Assembly: GCA_031373665.1 (NCBI GenBank)
Contig: JANMMZ010000054.1
Location: 1 to 64,000 of the forward strand
Direction of reading: 5' to 3'
DNA length: 64,000 bases
Source of the DNA: M3007 sp031373665
GTDB taxonomy: Bacteria; Bacteroidota; Bacteroidia; Chitinophagales; Saprospiraceae
In this document: one piece after another, positions 25,206 to 33,250 of the stretch
Layout of the letters: each line of letters begins with the position of its first letter
Position numbering within the stretch: position 1 is the first letter of the stretch
The notes under the pieces: model-generated
Databases searched by the model: none
Seen by the model: the letters and a program-made list of their open reading frames with translations, nothing else
What the model was told of the DNA's origin: nothing
Made by a program: the position numbers and the translations under genes

Positions 25206-25322
25206 ATGATGGAACCCTCCAACACAGAACTAACCCCATACCAAAAACGAATAGAAACCCTCATGCACACCTTTATAGTAATGATACTATTGGGCATATT
25301 ATTAAAAGTTTTAGTGATCTGA
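25206..25322 (+). CDS. 38-aa single-helix membrane peptide
   Basis: An ORF of 38 codons starting ATG ATG. A hydrophilic, charged N-terminal part (MMEPSNTELTPYQKRIETLM) is followed by one strong membrane helix (HTFIVMILLGILLKVLVI). It ends 4 bases before the ATG of the O-antigen-ligase-like gene, so translation coupling is likely. I do not recognise a family. Composition and position argue for a real small membrane protein, perhaps a regulator or partner of the ligase/polymerase. Confidence 0.6.
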   Translation: MMEPSNTELTPYQKRIETLMHTFIVMILLGILLKVLVI

Positions 25323-25326
25323 ACCC

Positions 25327-26859
25327 ATGAAACACGGCGATTTATTTACGCCCAAAAAGCGTCCCCCTTTGGTTTGGATCAAAGATTGGCTCAATGACCA
25401 GTTAGTGACCCAAAAACTCAATAACCCCTTGGGTTTAATGATATTGCTATTGGCCACCTTACCAGTGTCCTATGTTTTATCGGCTGCGGGCTTCCAGTTG
25501 GGTTTTGTCCTATTCATCGTATTATTGGGCTTGCCATTGGTGGCTTTTTGTTTCATCAACCTTACTTTTGGGCTTGGATTGATGCTCTGTGTAGCGGTAC
25601 TTGTGGTATTTGGCGCAAAATATACGGGTGCACCTTTGGGTACTTTGCTCGATTTATTAGTATTGGTGAGTGCTGTGGGCATTTTACTCCGACAGATCAA
25701 AGAACGGGACTGGTCTTTTTTGAAACACCCATTGAGTACCATGATTGCTATTTGGCTCTACCTCAACATATTGCAGGTACTCAACCCTTGGGCGGAGTCA
25801 AAAATGGCTTGGATCTACACCGTGCGCAGTGTGGCCATTCAGCAGATTGTATTTTTTATAGGGGCATATGCTTTTCGGCACAACAAGGCAGGTATCATGG
25901 CTATCCTGAAACTCATTATTGGAGTTGGATTCTTCGGAGCATTGTATGGGTTGAAACAGCAATACATAGGGTTTAGCAACCAAGAAACGGCGTGGATCAT
26001 GAGTGATCCCGAACGATTTGAACTGTATTACCAATGGGGCATGATGCGGATTCCTTCTTTTTGTTACGATCCCACTACTTTTGGTATTTTGATGGCTTGT
26101 TTTGCCATTTTTTGCATGACATTATTGGTTGGTATTGACAATCGTAGGTATCGGATTACGTTTGCGATCATGATTATCTGTGCCCTTTGGGTGATGGCAT
26201 TTACGGGCACACGGACTGCTTTCGCTTTGATTCCGGTGGGGGGCATTTTTTATGCTGGTTTGATCCTGAATAAGCGCGTATTTATGATAGGGTGCGTTTT
26301 CGCGGTGTTAGGTTTAGGTTTTATCTTAAAATCTTCTTCAAGCGGTGTTGTTTTTAGGATTCAATCGGCTTTTAAGCCCTCTCAAGACGACTCAATGAAC
26401 CTTCGGCTGGCCAACCAGAAAAAAATACAACCCTATATCCAAAGCCATCCTATTGGCGGTGGTTTGGGGAGTTGCGGGGCTTGGGGCAAGCGATTTAATC
26501 CCGATTCGGAACTATCCAAATTCCCACACGACTCTAGTTTCGTACGCATGGGGGTAGAGTTGGGATGGATCGGGTTGATTATCTATACTTTGCTCCATTA
26601 TTTTGTGTTGCGTACGGGGTTGCACTACTATATTCGATGTCGAGATCCATTGATAAAGGCTGTATATGCTGGTATGACCACTTGGTGTTTCATGTTGTCA
26701 GTAGCCTGCTATGCACAAGAGGCTATTTTGCAACAGCCCATGAATGTTATTTACAATTTATTTTTAGCCATCATGGTCACCTTGAAAAATTTTGATCCAG
26801 CATTCAGTAAAGACAATATAGTGCTAGAACCACAATCTATTGCTTCACCATCCTTATAA
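25327..26859 (+). CDS. O-antigen ligase / polymerase-like (Wzy-C) membrane protein
   Basis: A 510-residue protein with 10-12 membrane helices and a large periplasmic loop (about residues 360-410: FRIQSAFKPSQDDSMNLRLA, NQKKIQPYIQSHPIGGGLGS). The loop and the HPIGGGLG motif match the Wzy_C / O-antigen ligase superfamily, which polymerises or transfers lipid-linked glycans. It follows the flippase and the 38-residue peptide on the same strand. Ligase or polymerase cannot be distinguished by eye. Confidence 0.78.
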   Translation: MKHGDLFTPKKRPPLVWIKDWLNDQLVTQKLNNPLGLMILLLATLPVSYVLSAAGFQLGFVLFIVLLGLPLVAFCFINLTFGLGLMLCVAVLVVFGAKYTGAPLGTLLDLLVLVSAVGILLRQIKERDWSFLKHPLSTMIAIWLYLNILQVLNPWAESKMAWIYTVRSVAIQQIVFFIGAYAFRHNKAGIMAILKLIIGVGFFGALYGLKQQYIGFSNQETAWIMSDPERFELYYQWGMMRIPSFCYDPTTFGILMACFAIFCMTLLVGIDNRRYRITFAIMIICALWVMAFTGTRTAFALIPVGGIFYAGLILNKRVFMIGCVFAVLGLGFILKSSSSGVVFRIQSAFKPSQDDSMNLRLANQKKIQPYIQSHPIGGGLGSCGAWGKRFNPDSELSKFPHDSSFVRMGVELGWIGLIIYTLLHYFVLRTGLHYYIRCRDPLIKAVYAGMTTWCFMLSVACYAQEAILQQPMNVIYNLFLAIMVTLKNFDPAFSKDNIVLEPQSIASPSL

Positions 26860-26928
26860 TGGTTGGTGCGCTTCCATTGGTGTTATCCACGGCAAACAAT
26901 CAACCAGATTAATTGTTTCACAAATATT

Positions 26929-28026
26929 ATGAAAATCAACTCTATTCTACGATTATTCTTGTATGTATTGGTGTTGCCAAAAGTCCGAGCCGACCGAAGG
27001 CATAGGTTTGAGCGGATCAAACAGACCGTAAAAAGGTTTCGCACCGCCCTGCTTTTACTAGCCATGATTACGACAGTAGGAACGCTTGGATACATGTTGA
27101 TCGAAGGTGCTCGCCTATTCGATGCCTATTACATGACCATCATCACCTTGGCTTCTGTTGGATACAGCGAAATTATTCCATTGAGCGATACGGGACGTTT
27201 TTTTACCACTATTTTAATTATTTTCAATATTGGCTTTTTTACCTATGCCATTTCGACCATTGCGCATGTATTTGCGGAGGGCGGATTTTCTCTATTGATA
27301 AATGAATACAACATGCTAGACAAAATACAAGATTTGAAAGGTCATGCCATTGTGTGTGGATATGGCCGCCATGCCACAGAAGTCACCCAGGAACTGTCGA
27401 AACAAGGCATTTCATTTGTGGTGATTGAACAAAATCCTGAAAAAGTTCAAGTATTAAAAGAAAATAACTATTTTTACGTGGATGGAGATGCTACCCAAGA
27501 TGAAATACTAAAAGAAGCAGGCATAGAAAGCGCAGCAAGCATGGTGGTGACCCTTCCTGATGACTCTGATAATATTTTTATCATCATCACTGCCCGCCAA
27601 TTCAATCCTAAATTACGCATTATTTGCCGTGCCAACCAACAAGCCGATGAAGTAAAATTGCGCCGCGCCGGTGCTGATCACGTTGTGATGCCCGAACGCA
27701 TCGGTGGTTTTTACATGGCTACTTTGGTACAGAAACCTGATCTGGTGGAGTTCTTTAATCTCATTAGCAATATGGGACCTGACAACGTGGTTTTTGAAGA
27801 ACTTCCAGTCAAAGATTTATTGCCTAAATACCAAGGCCGCACCATAGATGAAAGCCATTTAGTAACCGATTGTCGTATTCCGATTGTAGCCATTCGGCAT
27901 ATCAATGGGGAATATATCCTTAACCCACCGCCCGATACGGCACTGCATCCAGATACCCACATCGTCGTATTTGGAAATCCTGAACAAATGAAAAAATTCA
28001 GAACAATGGCCATGAAGGTATTCTAG
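26929..28026 (+). CDS. Two-helix potassium channel with RCK (TrkA-N/C) domains
   Basis: A 365-residue protein from the ATG at 26929; the longer frame from 26863 has no signal value and is not used. After a basic N terminus there are two helices with a pore loop carrying the K+ selectivity filter (TIITLASVGYSEIIPLS). The RCK N domain follows with the Rossmann turn HAIVCGYGRHATEV, an acidic VIEQNPEKVQ end and VDGDATQDEIL, then an RCK C domain (VPIVAIRHINGEYILNPPPD). This is the MthK-type architecture. It probably mediates ligand-gated K+ flux. It appears independent of the glycan genes upstream. Confidence 0.88.
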   Translation: MKINSILRLFLYVLVLPKVRADRRHRFERIKQTVKRFRTALLLLAMITTVGTLGYMLIEGARLFDAYYMTIITLASVGYSEIIPLSDTGRFFTTILIIFNIGFFTYAISTIAHVFAEGGFSLLINEYNMLDKIQDLKGHAIVCGYGRHATEVTQELSKQGISFVVIEQNPEKVQVLKENNYFYVDGDATQDEILKEAGIESAASMVVTLPDDSDNIFIIITARQFNPKLRIICRANQQADEVKLRRAGADHVVMPERIGGFYMATLVQKPDLVEFFNLISNMGPDNVVFEELPVKDLLPKYQGRTIDESHLVTDCRIPIVAIRHINGEYILNPPPDTALHPDTHIVVFGNPEQMKKFRTMAMKVF

Positions 28027-28149
28027 GAAAACTAATTTTCTAAAGTGTTAAATAGGATTAAATACCCAACTTTTATCAGATATTTTACGTATTTTATATT
28101 GAAAGCATAGCCAAGACAATTTTTTCAAACAAAATCTAACACCTTGTCG

Positions 28150-28157
28150 TAACTTTG
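28150..28157 (+). promoter_or_regulatory. -7 box TAACTTTG before the lipoprotein gene
   Basis: TAACTTTG, followed by C, matches TAnnTTTG perfectly. Transcription would begin near 28163, so the TTG at 28163 cannot be the start and the ATG at 28205 is chosen. Confidence 0.6.
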
Positions 28158-28204
28158 CAACATTGTTACTTAACTATTTTAGTTTACCAAACTGTTCCTT
28201 ACTA

Positions 28205-29797
28205 ATGCTCGAACGTCTCTGTTCAACACGCGGCCTCCTATTTATCGCCACTTTATTAGTGTTCCAATCTGCTTGCAATAAAAGCGATTTTGAAAACTTA
28301 GAATTGGCAGATCATAGTTCCCAATTTGCATTTCCCTTGTTTAATACCAAAATAAAATTAGAGGATTTACTCGTAAAAATTCTGAATGAGGCTAAACCTG
28401 GTGACACTATTATCATCAATCCTGATAAAACACTAACCCTGTCTTATTCTGGTAAAGTGGCGCAAAAACCAGCCACTGAGATCTTTACATCCTTTACAGG
28501 AGGTGCATTTCCGCTCACAGATACCATCACTCAATCGCCTATTGATACCATTCAAGGAGTTAATATTTATAAGGCTTCCCTTAGAAAAGGGGAACTTGCA
28601 GCCTCTGTTTTGGTCAATCCTTTTTTCCCTCAACCTATTACGGTAAGCCTGCGCGTACCTCAAATGTCTAAGAACGGGGAGGTATTCAAAAAAGACTTTA
28701 CGGTGGCTGGATTTAGTTACATTGCAGGCCCCTATGATGTGGCTGGATATGAGTTGAATTCTAGTAACAATACCCTAGAATTTATATATGATGCTCGCAA
28801 ACCAGATGGAACCCGTGTTGAGTTCAAAGTAGGGGTTAATCCTACCATGATTATTCAATTTAATGGTTTAGAATTTAGTTATTTAGAAGGGTTTTGGGGA
28901 CTAGATGTCTATCCACTAACAAGGGATACGATTGAGATTGACATCAATCAAACAGATCTGAAAGGCGATGTTCGGATCAAAAACCCAAGGGTTACCATGC
29001 GTATTGCCAATTCTTGGGGATTTCCGACTCGAGGCGTGGTTAAGTATATGTCTTTTATTGGACAAGATGATCAGGAAATAAAATTAAATACCGTAGGCGT
29101 GTTTAACAATGATTCCCTTGATTTCAACTACCCATCTTTCGCGCTCAATGAGGTAGGACAAACCAAATATACCGATGTTTATTTGGACAAAACCAACTCA
29201 AATATTGATTCAATTTTCAATGCTCAACCCAAGCGATTGATTTATGAAGTAGTTGGTATTTCCAATGCCACTAGTGATCCAACCATCACGGGTTTTATCA
29301 CCGATGAAAGCAATATCAGCCTCACCCTCAAAGTAGAATTGGAGTTGGAAGGATCTGTCCGCGATTTTGGTGCTGAGCAAACCCTCGATCTCAATTTTGG
29401 GGAATATAGCGACCTTGACACTACTTCGATTGAAGATGTTGAATTCAAATTGGTCGTCGAAAATGGTACTCCTATTGCTGCCAACTTACAGGTGTATTTC
29501 CGTGATGAATTGGGCAATAACTTGGACTCTTTGTTCAATGATCTTGGCACAGCCACCTCAAAATTGCTGATGGAAGCGGCATCTATAAATTCAGATGGGA
29601 TAGCGACTGATGTCAAAACAACCCCTCATTTGATCCCGATGACGATCACTCGATTCAATAAGATCAGAGAAGCAAAAGTGGCCTTTCTACAAACCTCCTT
29701 CACTACCGCCCAAGGAGGCTTAGTGCCAGTAAAACTTTTGGCAGATAACGAGATCGTTGTGAAAATGGGTATGAAAGTTCGAAAGAAATTTAATTAG
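28205..29797 (+). CDS. Large outer-membrane-type lipoprotein, unrecognised
   Basis: A 530-residue protein whose N terminus (MLERLCSTRGLLFIATLLVF, then QSAC) is a type II signal with a lipobox cysteine. The body is beta-rich and acidic, with several 90-120-residue sandwich-like segments (for example LTRDTIEIDINQTDLKGDVR). No catalytic motif is visible. The next gene on the strand is a DUF5723 outer-membrane-type protein. Lipoproteins of this kind are common beside such genes in Bacteroidota, but no function can be claimed. Confidence 0.7.
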   Translation: MLERLCSTRGLLFIATLLVFQSACNKSDFENLELADHSSQFAFPLFNTKIKLEDLLVKILNEAKPGDTIIINPDKTLTLSYSGKVAQKPATEIFTSFTGGAFPLTDTITQSPIDTIQGVNIYKASLRKGELAASVLVNPFFPQPITVSLRVPQMSKNGEVFKKDFTVAGFSYIAGPYDVAGYELNSSNNTLEFIYDARKPDGTRVEFKVGVNPTMIIQFNGLEFSYLEGFWGLDVYPLTRDTIEIDINQTDLKGDVRIKNPRVTMRIANSWGFPTRGVVKYMSFIGQDDQEIKLNTVGVFNNDSLDFNYPSFALNEVGQTKYTDVYLDKTNSNIDSIFNAQPKRLIYEVVGISNATSDPTITGFITDESNISLTLKVELELEGSVRDFGAEQTLDLNFGEYSDLDTTSIEDVEFKLVVENGTPIAANLQVYFRDELGNNLDSLFNDLGTATSKLLMEAASINSDGIATDVKTTPHLIPMTITRFNKIREAKVAFLQTSFTTAQGGLVPVKLLADNEIVVKMGMKVRKKFN

Positions 29798-29804
29798 TAC
29801 CTCG

Positions 29805-29963
29805 GACGGGGTGACTCAAATTCGAATGTGGCGCGCCAAGTATCGGGGTGACTCAAAGTCACCCCGATACTACCGACAGGCTACTCAGTTAGTTACCTGA
29901 TACCCCTAACTTCACGGCCACTCAATCCCGAAGTTGACGACATTGGACTCAAAGTCACCCCAA
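29805..29963. repeat. Palindrome cluster with core CGGGGTGACT-CAA-AGTCACCCCG
   Basis: A full copy at 29839-29871 has a perfect 15-bp stem, AGTATCGGGGTGACT against AGTCACCCCGATACT, with a CAA loop. A left half-copy (ACGGGGTGACTCAAA, 29806-29820) and a right half-copy (GGACTCAAAGTCACCCC, 29945-29961) flank it. A second full copy with altered but still pairing outer bases is at 61952-61984. It could serve as a terminator after the lipoprotein gene or as a REP-like element. Confidence 0.75.
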
Positions 29964-30021
29964 CACTTCTCTTACGGTTCTGTTGAGCCGATCCAAACAT
30001 CGAATTAATCTAATAATCGCT

Positions 30022-31362
30022 ATGCGTAAAATATTAATAACGTCAATCTTTTTCATTTTTATCCTGAAAACCCAAGCACAACAAGAGTTGATGCTGCATT
30101 CGTTGCCCAATCTATGGCATGCAAATGCCCTGAATCCTGCATTTTTTCCTCATGAAAAGCGTATCGCCATTGGTTTGCCCGGTATCGGTATTGATGCCGC
30201 CCACTCCAATAATGTGGCTTATAATGATCTTTTTGTAAAAAATGGAAACACAACCAAACTTGATTTTGGAGCCTTGATAGCCAATCTCGAAGATCAGAAT
30301 GATATTTTTTATGAACATAGGATCGAAACGATTTCTTTAGGCTTAAAACTCCCCAAAGGCTTCCATGTGATGGGTGGACACGCCACCCGTATGAGCGCAT
30401 CCATGACATATCCTAAAGACCTACCAGAGTTGCTTTGGAAAGGCAATGGAGATTCGTCCTTGATCGGGAAAGTTTTAGATATTGCACCGACGGCACAAAT
30501 CGCCCTTTGGAATGAATGGAGTCTTGGGTTGTCTAAAAAAATTGGTATCGTAACAGTGGGTGCTAAATTGAAATACTTGACGGGGCTTGCTGCCATCAAA
30601 ACGGATAGCGATCATCGCAAAACCAGTTTCTATACCAATCCTGATATTTATCAATTGGAGTTGGAGACTGATTATGGGTTTCATTCCTCCGAAATTGTCT
30701 CTGCTTTAGATACTGCTGGATATGGGTTTGACCTGAAATTGGCAGAATTGCCACAAAAATTATTCTCTAAAAACAAAGGCATTGCCTTTGATTTGGGCGT
30801 ACACGTCAAGTTTTCAGACAGAGTGACTGTCAGTGCCAGTGCACTAGATTTGGGAAGTATGATTAAATGGACTGAGCAGGCCAATTACTTCAAAAGTCAA
30901 GGAAAATACACTTATAATGGGGTAAATATACCTTCCACCACTTTGATCAATGGAGGCGATAGCCTTAGTTTTGATCAAAAATTGGACACTTTAAATGATA
31001 TTTTTAAGTTTCAAAAAACAGCAGAATCTTTTGAAACCCAACTCCCAACCCGTTTTTACTTAGGAGGCCGATTTATGCTGACCCAAAAATGGGTCTTTTC
31101 TGCCAATTTGTTCCACCAACGCAGCGACGACTCTCAGACTACAGCCTTTGGTGTCGGGGCTCAGTTTATGCCCCTGAAATGGTTGTCTGTAGGTGCTATG
31201 TATAGCATCAATGATCGGGATGTGGCTAATGTAGGTTTCCATGTTTCCGCTAAACCAGGCCCAGTACAATTATACCTTACCTCTGACAATTTACTAAATG
31301 CCTTCACTTTTAAGAGCGGCAATGCCGCCAATGTTCGCCTCGGCGCGGCATTGGTGTTTTAA
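30022..31362 (+). CDS. DUF5723 family outer-membrane-type protein
   Basis: A 446-residue protein. The ATG at 30022 gives a clean signal peptide (MRKILITSIFFIFILKTQAQ); an upstream in-frame ATG at 29983 would spoil it. The body has alternating beta strands (KIGIVTVGAKLKYLTGLAAI, SVGAMYSINDRDVANVGF) with a final strand ending in a hydrophobic residue and Phe (GAALVF), the pattern of an outer-membrane beta-barrel. This matches DUF5723 proteins, which are frequent in T9SS-bearing Bacteroidota. The ligand is unknown. Confidence 0.75.
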   Translation: MRKILITSIFFIFILKTQAQQELMLHSLPNLWHANALNPAFFPHEKRIAIGLPGIGIDAAHSNNVAYNDLFVKNGNTTKLDFGALIANLEDQNDIFYEHRIETISLGLKLPKGFHVMGGHATRMSASMTYPKDLPELLWKGNGDSSLIGKVLDIAPTAQIALWNEWSLGLSKKIGIVTVGAKLKYLTGLAAIKTDSDHRKTSFYTNPDIYQLELETDYGFHSSEIVSALDTAGYGFDLKLAELPQKLFSKNKGIAFDLGVHVKFSDRVTVSASALDLGSMIKWTEQANYFKSQGKYTYNGVNIPSTTLINGGDSLSFDQKLDTLNDIFKFQKTAESFETQLPTRFYLGGRFMLTQKWVFSANLFHQRSDDSQTTAFGVGAQFMPLKWLSVGAMYSINDRDVANVGFHVSAKPGPVQLYLTSDNLLNAFTFKSGNAANVRLGAALVF

Positions 31363-31393
31363 AAAAAGTGTCACTGTGATACTTCTGTGATAG

Positions 31394-31429
31394 TTCCAAT
31401 GGAAATTTGCATCCAAATTTCCATTGGAA
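31394..31429 (+). terminator. Perfect 16-bp hairpin between the DUF5723 and LysE genes
   Basis: TTCCAATGGAAATTTG pairs with CAAATTTCCATTGGAA around a CATC loop. It falls after the DUF5723 stop and ends at the likely ATG of the next gene. It may terminate the upstream transcript or fold over the start of the next message. No T-run follows. Confidence 0.55.
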
Positions 31430-32058
31430 TGGGTTACACCGACATTCAACAACATATATGGCTTGGTATGACTAGTGGGTTTATGGGCGCGCTACCCTTT
31501 GGCGTGCTTAATCTGACCGTACTTCAATTGGCTCTTGCCAATAGGCCACGGCAGGCACTGGCTTTTGGCTTCGGAGCTGCCGCTGTCGCATTCGTTCAAA
31601 TTGGAGTAACTTCGGCCGGTATGACTATCTTAATAGGCATTCCTTATTTTCATGACCTTTTGGCCGCTATATCCATACCCATCTTACTGATTTTAGGCAT
31701 CAAAAACGTGCGATCCACCCCATTTGATCCAACTCAAGCAAAAGTAAAGGCACAAAATGCTTTTTATCAAGGCATGTTTTTGAGTATGGCCAACGTTATG
31801 GCTTATCCGTTTTGGTTATTCTGGGGGCATTTATTTGTACAAAACCAATGGTTGAAGCCTAGTTTTGCTGGATATTTTTACTTCTCGATCGGAGCCGGTA
31901 CTGGAACGCTTGCAACGTTTGTTCTTTTTGTAGGTATCGGCAAAATACTCTGGAAGCATTTGATTTTTTTACAAACAAGTATCCATAAATTGATCGCCCT
32001 TACCTTTTTTGCTTTTGCAGCATTTCAATTATATAGCCTTGTATTTGCAGGATCATAA
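31429..32058 (+). CDS. LysE-type amino-acid exporter family protein
   Basis: A 209-residue, six-helix membrane protein. The start at 31429 (MGYTDIQQHIWLGMTSGFMG) is chosen because the longer frame (GTG 31387) reads through a perfect hairpin. The family block GFMGALPFGVLNLTVLQLAL fits the LysE/RhtB-type GxxPGPxN helix region in a variant form, and FLSMANVMAYPFWLFWG corresponds to the second repeat. Export of an amino acid or another small solute is inferred; the substrate is unknown. Confidence 0.7.
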   Translation: MGYTDIQQHIWLGMTSGFMGALPFGVLNLTVLQLALANRPRQALAFGFGAAAVAFVQIGVTSAGMTILIGIPYFHDLLAAISIPILLILGIKNVRSTPFDPTQAKVKAQNAFYQGMFLSMANVMAYPFWLFWGHLFVQNQWLKPSFAGYFYFSIGAGTGTLATFVLFVGIGKILWKHLIFLQTSIHKLIALTFFAFAAFQLYSLVFAGS

Positions 32059-32076
32059 AATAATTCAAAAAACATC

Positions 32077-32754
32077 GTGAAAAATAAACTCATCTACTGT
32101 TTTTGGATAGCACTATCCTCTACCCAAATAGCGGCGCAAGTGGCGCCGCAAAAAGTGATTACTTCATCGTTTATTGATGAACACTTTGACCCTGCTATGT
32201 CCAAGAAAAAGAAAATAGACAGCACTTTTGAAATGCAAATAAGGGCGGCTCTGTTGTTTTATCCCGAACTTAACAATACAAAAATAAAATTTAGGGTTAA
32301 AAAGACCGTCGTTCCTTTGCAAGCACGACCTAGGATTTGGGCCATCTTTCAAAGACCCAAAAACCGCCAGTATTTGGTCACTATTAGTAATAAATCTTCA
32401 GGTCGCCTAGAACCGATCCTTTTAAAAAATCTCTCTTTCAACGCACAAATTGGCGTGTTAGGGCATGAACTCAGCCATGTTGCTGATTTCCAACAAAGAA
32501 AAGGCCTTTATTTTGTGAAACTATTGGCCATGCACTTGAGTATTCGCTCTATGGATACATTTGAGAATAATACAGACCGAAGGTGTATAGCGCATGGTTT
32601 AGGCTATCAACTGCTGGCTTGGAGCGTAGAAGTACGGAAAAATTTGAACATTGAACAATGGGGCGGCACCAATAGCAGCGGTACGCTTGCCCGAGAACGT
32701 TATATGAGTCCTGAAAGCATTAAAAAAATAATTGATCTTGACTACCCAAAGTGA
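32077..32754 (+). CDS. Secreted HExxH-type metalloprotease-like protein
   Basis: A 225-residue protein starting at GTG 32077, with a signal peptide (MKNKLIYCFWIALSSTQIAA). The single clear motif is VLGHELSHVADF near residues 128-139, an HExxH zinc site with a following Asp that could be the third ligand or a support residue. The rest is alpha/beta without recognised domains. It begins 18 bases after the LysE-like gene. It may be a periplasmic or surface peptidase; activity is inferred from one motif. Confidence 0.6.
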   Translation: MKNKLIYCFWIALSSTQIAAQVAPQKVITSSFIDEHFDPAMSKKKKIDSTFEMQIRAALLFYPELNNTKIKFRVKKTVVPLQARPRIWAIFQRPKNRQYLVTISNKSSGRLEPILLKNLSFNAQIGVLGHELSHVADFQQRKGLYFVKLLAMHLSIRSMDTFENNTDRRCIAHGLGYQLLAWSVEVRKNLNIEQWGGTNSSGTLARERYMSPESIKKIIDLDYPK

Positions 32755-32760
32755 AGAAAA

Positions 32761-32819
32761 TTAAATAGCCTCCTCCTTTTTAGAGGTAAAAATCAAGTAA
32801 AATGCAGGAGGTTATTTAA
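32761..32819. terminator. Convergent-gene hairpin TTAAATAGCCTCCT / AGGAGGTTATTTAA
   Basis: A 14-bp stem (one G-U) encloses a 31-base loop between the plus-strand protease-like gene and the minus-strand DUF1573 frame. It could act as a bidirectional terminator. Confidence 0.5.
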
Positions 32820-32870
32820 TTCGTGTTACAAAGTAATTGGCCAATTGGAATGAAGTCGAAGTAAAATGCT

Positions 32871-33149
32871 TCACTCAATCACCGTCCCTTTCAGCACCAC
32901 CCTTTTTATCAACGGGTATCCATTGCGATCTGTATTCTTAAAGATCACATCAATGTCTTTATAGGTTTCGCCAAGGCGTTTGGTGGTATCATAAAGCAAT
33001 TCAATAGAACCGCGCTCATTGGCCTTAATGGGCGTATGCTGCCAATCTACTTCCATACATTCACAAGCGGAGACCACTTCTATTTCTAAGGGCTGGGAGC
33101 CTATATTTAGAAAGGAGAATTGTATGGAAAGTACTTCGCCTTCCTTCAT
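32871..33149 (-). CDS. DUF1573 domain protein, apparently lacking its own start region
   Basis: From the first ATG (33149) 92 residues are read. The DUF1573 immunoglobulin-like fold is evident (FSFLNIGSQPLEIEVVSACE, then the Cys-x-Cys-type CECMEVDW, TTKRLGETYKDIDVIFKN). The domain actually begins earlier: the same frame is open for 46 codons upstream of the ATG (to the TAA at 33288-33290) and includes AVVFDLDLLDFGK, the usual first strand. That part has no ATG/GTG/TTG start and no signal peptide, and overlaps the end of the OmpA gene. A one-base slip in the A9 tract at 33262-33270 would fuse it to that protein. Either a slippage fusion, a sequencing slip, or a decayed gene. Confidence 0.65.
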   Translation of the reverse strand: MKEGEVLSIQFSFLNIGSQPLEIEVVSACECMEVDWQHTPIKANERGSIELLYDTTKRLGETYKDIDVIFKNTDRNGYPLIKRVVLKGTVIE

Positions 33150-33250
33150 TTTTCCAAAATCTAGGAGGTCTAGGTCAAAAACAACTGCCGAATCAGCAGG
33201 GTTGACCCATACTGATTCGGCAGGTATTATCGTATCTGAAGAAGAATCAA

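Noticed and set aside
26863..26928. 22-codon upstream extension of the K+ channel
   Set aside because: The extension is non-family sequence lying only 4 bases after the ligase stop; the ATG at 26929 gives a normal channel N terminus.
28163..28204. TTG start for the lipoprotein gene
   Set aside because: It coincides with the expected transcription start behind the TAACTTTG box and would bury the signal peptide.
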